A DNA stretch of 64,000 nucleotides from contig NZ_JALIFP010000003.1 of NCBI RefSeq assembly GCF_022867885.1, positions 62,001 to 126,000 of the forward strand. Direction: 5' to 3'. The notes under the pieces were generated by a model. That model did no database searches. It worked only from the letters and a program-made list of their open reading frames with translations, and was not told the DNA's origin. This document shows positions 60,719 to 64,000 of the stretch, piece after piece. This DNA comes from Lederbergia sp. NSJ-179. Its GTDB lineage: Bacteria > Bacillota > Bacilli > Bacillales > Bacillaceae_C. How positions within the stretch are numbered: the first letter of the stretch is position 1; each line of letters begins with the position of its first letter. Made by a program: the position numbers and the translations under genes.

Positions 60719-62080
60719 TTAACCAGCAACGCTGTGTTTGCGGCTTGGTAACCGAATCGCGAGTATGACGACCAATAAACAAAAGATTAGACAAATCAGC
60801 GCGACATTATGGAGATGCTGCGTATCTAAATGACGATTAAAGGCAATTCCAAGTAAACTGGAGGAAAGAATCGATCCGAGATAGCGACTCGTTTGAAACA
60901 ACCCGGAAGCCGAGCCGGTATCCTCTGGCCGTACATGCTCGTAAAGGGCCGTTTGCATCGAGATATTATTAAAGCCATTACTCATACCTAACACCGCCAT
61001 AATGATCAATAGCCATATGAGTGGAGAATTCCCTTGTAAAGTCAGCAATAAAGCTGTACCGATAAACAAAATCACGGCACCGATAATCAGCGGCCGTTTT
61101 GATCCATGATGGTCGATCATGCGCCCAGCAAAGGGGGCTACAAGGACACCGAAGCCAGCGAGCGCCAGCATAATCAAGCCGGTATGTTTTTCACTATAAT
61201 GATGAACCTGTTGTAAAAAGGTGGGAAAACCGAAAAAATAGCAATAGTACACTAAATTAATGCTAATAAATTGTAAATAAATCAAGGAAACAGTAGGATT
61301 TCTTTTTAAAGAGGCTAGGTCGATAAAGGGTTCTTGTTGTCGTTTTTCATAAAGATAAAAGCTAATAGCCCCTAATAGAAAGATAGCGAGTGCCCACCAA
61401 TTGATTGTATTTTCTAACGAGAGAAGAAATAAAATCAAGCCAATGATCGTCAAAATAAATAGACCAATTCCCGCAAAATCAATCCGTCTTAATTCAAATT
61501 TTCCTGTTCCCGTATTTGGCAAAATAAAAATCGCCATAACAAAGGCCACGATAATAAATGGGAAATTGATTAGGAAAATGGATGGCCAATCCCAGCTTTC
61601 GATTAAAAATCCGCCGATTGAGGGCCCAAAGGCAGCAGAAGTAGAGGCGAAAATCGATAAGGTTGCCAATGCTTTTGCTTGCCCCTCAGATATATGTGTG
61701 CGCACCATGCTCATTCCGCTTGGAAACAGAGTTGAACTGCCAATCGCCATCAAGGCGCGGCAACCAAGCAGAAAGGGGAAATTAGGTGAAAAGGGAGCGA
61801 GTAACGCAGAACAGGCTACAAGGAATAAGCCCGCTAAAAATAATTTCTTCGGACCAAACATATCACTTAATTTTCCCATTACAGGTTGTCCAGCGGCACT
61901 GGCTAAGTAAAAGACGGAAATCAGCCAAGAAGCATCAGCGAACGTCAAAGCAAATTCATGCTGCATCCGAGTCAACGCGACCGAAATCATCGATGAATTA
62001 AGAGGATTTAATAATGTTCCCAGGCCAATGGTAAGAACGAATAACCCAGTTTTTTGTTGCTTACTATTCAAAATGATCAC
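60719..62080 (-). CDS. MFS drug transporter (DHA2/EmrB-QacA type)
   Basis: 453 aa with about 14 hydrophobic segments. Motif A is GQPVMGKLSDMFGPKKLFLAG-like (PVMGKLSDMFGPKKL), motif C lies in SAAFGPSIGGFLIESWDWPS, typical of proton-driven drug antiporters. The start is uncertain: the GTG at 62080 lacks a site, while a TTG four codons later is preceded by GGTGTGATC. Substrate unknown. Confidence 0.9.
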   Translation of the reverse strand: MIILNSKQQKTGLFVLTIGLGTLLNPLNSSMISVALTRMQHEFALTFADASWLISVFYLASAAGQPVMGKLSDMFGPKKLFLAGLFLVACSALLAPFSPNFPFLLGCRALMAIGSSTLFPSGMSMVRTHISEGQAKALATLSIFASTSAAFGPSIGGFLIESWDWPSIFLINFPFIIVAFVMAIFILPNTGTGKFELRRIDFAGIGLFILTIIGLILFLLSLENTINWWALAIFLLGAISFYLYEKRQQEPFIDLASLKRNPTVSLIYLQFISINLVYYCYFFGFPTFLQQVHHYSEKHTGLIMLALAGFGVLVAPFAGRMIDHHGSKRPLIIGAVILFIGTALLLTLQGNSPLIWLLIIMAVLGMSNGFNNISMQTALYEHVRPEDTGSASGLFQTSRYLGSILSSSLLGIAFNRHLDTQHLHNVALICLIFCLLVVILAIRLPSRKHSVAG

Positions 62081-62205
62081 ACCAATGTTTAAGAGTAGTT
62101 TTCAAACATAACGTAACGCATTCTAGTTATAATTTCAACTTTATAAGCCCCCATTCAGGGGAGGAAAGAATCATAGGTTCAGGATATATATTCTAAAAAA
62201 CCTGA

Positions 62206-62406
62206 TTACCAGAACCATCTTTGATAAACCCAGCTCACAATATAGAAGCCTGCGCCAAAGGTAATATTGGCCCATCCCAAAAATAAGGCAACCTTTTTTT
62301 CCTTTTTTTGTTTGTTTCTTAAGTAGGATTTTACATCTAATAAGAGGATTAAAACTCCCGTAAGAATGAAAAGGCTAATAAGGTAGTAGCCATAGCTGAT
62401 ATCCAA
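62206..62406 (-). CDS. CLC_0170-family small membrane protein
   Basis: 66 aa, two helices (YYLISLFILTGVLILLLDV and WANITFGAGFYIVSWVY). It matches the small protein often found behind gerK-type operons. Its role is unknown. AAAGGAG lies 12 nt before the TTG used here; the spacing is long, and similar proteins have a few more residues (IGI before LD), so a non-standard upstream start is possible. Confidence 0.7.
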   Translation of the reverse strand: MDISYGYYLISLFILTGVLILLLDVKSYLRNKQKKEKKVALFLGWANITFGAGFYIVSWVYQRWFW

Positions 62407-62466
62407 AATGCCGATGAACTCCTTTCGTTTAAAAAAATTGAGGGAATATGGGAACGCATTCCTGTT

Positions 62467-63675
62467 TTATTTGGCTTTTATGCCAGATTGCTCAATTTGG
62501 GTGTCCACTTCGATTTCAACGTTAATATCTTTAAAAACCTGTCGCCATTTTTCTTTTGTTTGTATATGCTTGTTCCAATAGGCGGGATGTTTTGCTCGTA
62601 TGTGTTCACCGAAGCCAAAGATGTCCGATTCCTCTTTTTGCATTTTTCGAATTAATTTTTTCAAGGAGACGGTTGTATCCTTATCTGTTTGTTTTTCAAT
62701 TTTTTTGATTAATTTTACACTGCCAAGATTCACCGTATTTTTTGTATCCTCATCAATTTCATTTTCGTAGCGAATTTTAACGCGGATTTCAGGCTTTCCG
62801 TTTTTAATGCTTGTTTTCATCCTTGAATAACGGCGAATAGCGCGTACTAATACTTGGTCGTCTGAGTTTGGAACGTTGATGAAGACACCATATCCTCCTT
62901 GCTTTTCTCCGAGGACGCCCATTAATTGGCCAGTTTCAATCGGTTCAATCACCCCTTTCATTTTGTCTTCGTTAAAATAGGCGAGTCCTCTGATGGCTAT
63001 ATTTTGTTGTTTGTGTATTTTTAAATAGGGTAAGTATGCATCCTGTCCTTTACTTGAGAGTGTCCTCCAGAATATCCCCATATCGCCTGATGGGAATTTC
63101 CCTAGTTTTTCAGCATTGCTCACCATATCTGTTAAATATAAAGCAGGTACCCTTTCTAACTTCGGTGCAATTTCCATATATTTTGCCGCTCTTTCTTCCG
63201 AAACAGCCATCCACGTCGTTCTTCTGACTTGCGAATTGCGACGAAAATAGTCATTGATTTGCTTTACTCCTTCTTTGGCAATGTCTTTGTTTAAAACAAT
63301 GATGCGCAGATGGCCTAAAAACAGATCATCTGCTAGTTCCTGCTGTAAATTTAATAAAGCATCATCCACTGTATGTCCTATAGCGGTGAGCACCCACACT
63401 GGCTCTTGTTCTTCCCCGCCCGTTGTTTCAGGACCTAGGGGAATCCGTCCTGGTACAGAAACTTGGGCTGTAAGTTTTAGCAACTTTTCATCTTTGGGTG
63501 GGGAAGCGGGCATGTGGGTAATATATCCCTCTTCTTTCTTTCCATCGTCCACTTTATCGATGGCAATCGCCAATATGGTTGCCCTTTTTTCAATGTCCAA
63601 ACTGTCCCAGCACCCGGAGAGGAGTGGGATCAATAGGAAAATCATCAAAAAAGCAAAGATTGATTTACGGCTCAT
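62467..63675 (-). CDS. Spore germination lipoprotein, Ger(x)C family
   Basis: 402 aa. Signal peptide with lipobox LLSGCWD, then the GerAC-type body (EKRATILAIAIDKV, ADDLFLGHLRIIVLNKDIA, NDYFRRNSQVRRTTWMAVSE). It is the C component of an A-B-C nutrient germinant receptor in the inner spore membrane. Its start overlaps the end of the B gene by 4 bp. The A gene should lie beyond the window edge. Which receptor (GerA, GerB or GerK type) is not clear. Confidence 0.93.
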   Translation of the reverse strand: MSRKSIFAFLMIFLLIPLLSGCWDSLDIEKRATILAIAIDKVDDGKKEEGYITHMPASPPKDEKLLKLTAQVSVPGRIPLGPETTGGEEQEPVWVLTAIGHTVDDALLNLQQELADDLFLGHLRIIVLNKDIAKEGVKQINDYFRRNSQVRRTTWMAVSEERAAKYMEIAPKLERVPALYLTDMVSNAEKLGKFPSGDMGIFWRTLSSKGQDAYLPYLKIHKQQNIAIRGLAYFNEDKMKGVIEPIETGQLMGVLGEKQGGYGVFINVPNSDDQVLVRAIRRYSRMKTSIKNGKPEIRVKIRYENEIDEDTKNTVNLGSVKLIKKIEKQTDKDTTVSLKKLIRKMQKEESDIFGFGEHIRAKHPAYWNKHIQTKEKWRQVFKDINVEIEVDTQIEQSGIKAK

Positions 63676-64000
63676 TTCCTTGCTCCTTTCTCATTTTTTT
63701 TTTTTTTTTGCCATTTACGAATTTTGGCTACAATTAGTAAAAGGAATGGGAAAGCGAAAGTAAGGATAAGTCCATACGTTCCAGCTATTTTGATATATCG
63801 ATACATTTCGATCGTCTCACCGGGAAGCATCGCAATCAAGAAAATAATTGGCAATAGAAAAAGGGTAAGCATTTTATGGTCTTGCAAGCGTAGGAATTGT
63901 TTCAGTGCTTGGATCGTCAGCATATAATTAGAAAAGATCGTTGTAAAAACAGCCGTTACCCAGATCGCCAAGAAAATGACATCAAGACGTTGCAATGTAT
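63672..64000 (-). CDS. Spore germination permease, GerB family (partial, 3' end)
   Basis: Only the last 109 or so residues are in the window: three membrane helices (FLAIWVTAVFTTIFSNYML, LTLFLLPIIFLIAMLP, YGLILTFAFPFLLLIVA) and a basic tail. This is the B subunit of the germinant receptor, an APC-superfamily membrane protein. The tail is encoded partly by a run of 16 A on the coding strand (63694-63709), giving a lysine run. Confidence 0.85.
   Translation of the reverse strand, partial: TLQRLDVIFLAIWVTAVFTTIFSNYMLTIQALKQFLRLQDHKMLTLFLLPIIFLIAMLPGETIEMYRYIKIAGTYGLILTFAFPFLLLIVAKIRKWQKKKKNEKGARK

Overview
The window comes from a low-to-moderate GC, endospore-forming member of the Bacillaceae, but it is not Bacillus subtilis itself. 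The signs are a sigW-rsiW-cdaA-cdaR-glmM block behind a Val-Tyr-Gln-Lys tRNA cluster, a Spo0E-type phosphatase, a SAM-I riboswitch in front of metI, Bacillus-type yfkAB, yeeI and yugN genes, AGGAGG-type ribosome binding sites with frequent TTG/GTG starts, and a GerB/GerC spore germination operon at the right edge. The usual neighbours rocF (before sigW) and glmS (after glmM) are absent.

Layout. 1-2.5 kb: an 87-bp direct repeat, four tRNAs, a 55-aa Spo0E-like gene missing from many gene lists because it is short, then sigW/rsiW. 2.6-6.1 kb: the c-di-AMP/peptidoglycan precursor operon cdaA-cdaR-glmM. 6.3-8.8 kb (minus strand): riboswitch-controlled metI plus a MetE-like methyltransferase. 9-11.6 kb: a methyltransferase, the radical-SAM protein YfkAB and a TIMP-like secreted protein. 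12-15.7 kb: an AT-rich ABC transporter island (two FtsX-type permeases and an ATPase) preceded by a decayed gene and flanked by an intact and a remnant copy of one small membrane-protein gene. 16.4-23 kb: MATE pump, MntH, two HAD hydrolases, a methyltransferase and a LysR regulator. 23-25.3 kb: a cluster of three nucleotidyltransferases with two HEPN/HI0074-type partners, one truncated and joined to a GNAT fragment. 25.4-28.4 kb: DUF6241 protein, YeeI and a DUF697 GTPase.

28.5-45.7 kb holds carbohydrate genes in two blocks. Block one is an AraR-type GntR regulator, a strong promoter, a roughly 380-nt structured leader, a 730-aa glycosidase-like protein I cannot place in a named family, and a DUF4965 (glutaminase A-like) protein. 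Block two is a LacI regulator, a complete sugar ABC importer without its own ATPase, a GH65 disaccharide phosphorylase, beta-phosphoglucomutase and an esterase-like alpha/beta hydrolase. None of the enzymes has a signal peptide, so the pathway looks intracellular: import, trimming, phosphorolysis to beta-glucose-1-phosphate, then glucose-6-phosphate. Between the blocks lie RluA, YugN and a VanY-type lipoprotein.

46-59.7 kb holds two paralogous ECF sigma/anti-sigma pairs, each followed by a terminator, a small secreted-protein gene that is broken in this genome, and a different ABC transporter. The pairs are almost identical in sequence through their middle but diverged at both ends and in one internal patch, which points to recent gene conversion. 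59.2-64 kb (minus strand): a secreted DUF6147-like protein, arylamine N-acetyltransferase, an MFS exporter and spore germination genes.

A structured interspersed repeat (consensus ends CTAGCTCCAGGCGCC and GGCGCCTTGCGCTTTTC) occurs in at least five places. Two unrelated arrays with a 20-21 bp period lie in intergenic regions at 16.1 and 22.0 kb. All calls come from reading the sequence; no database search was run.
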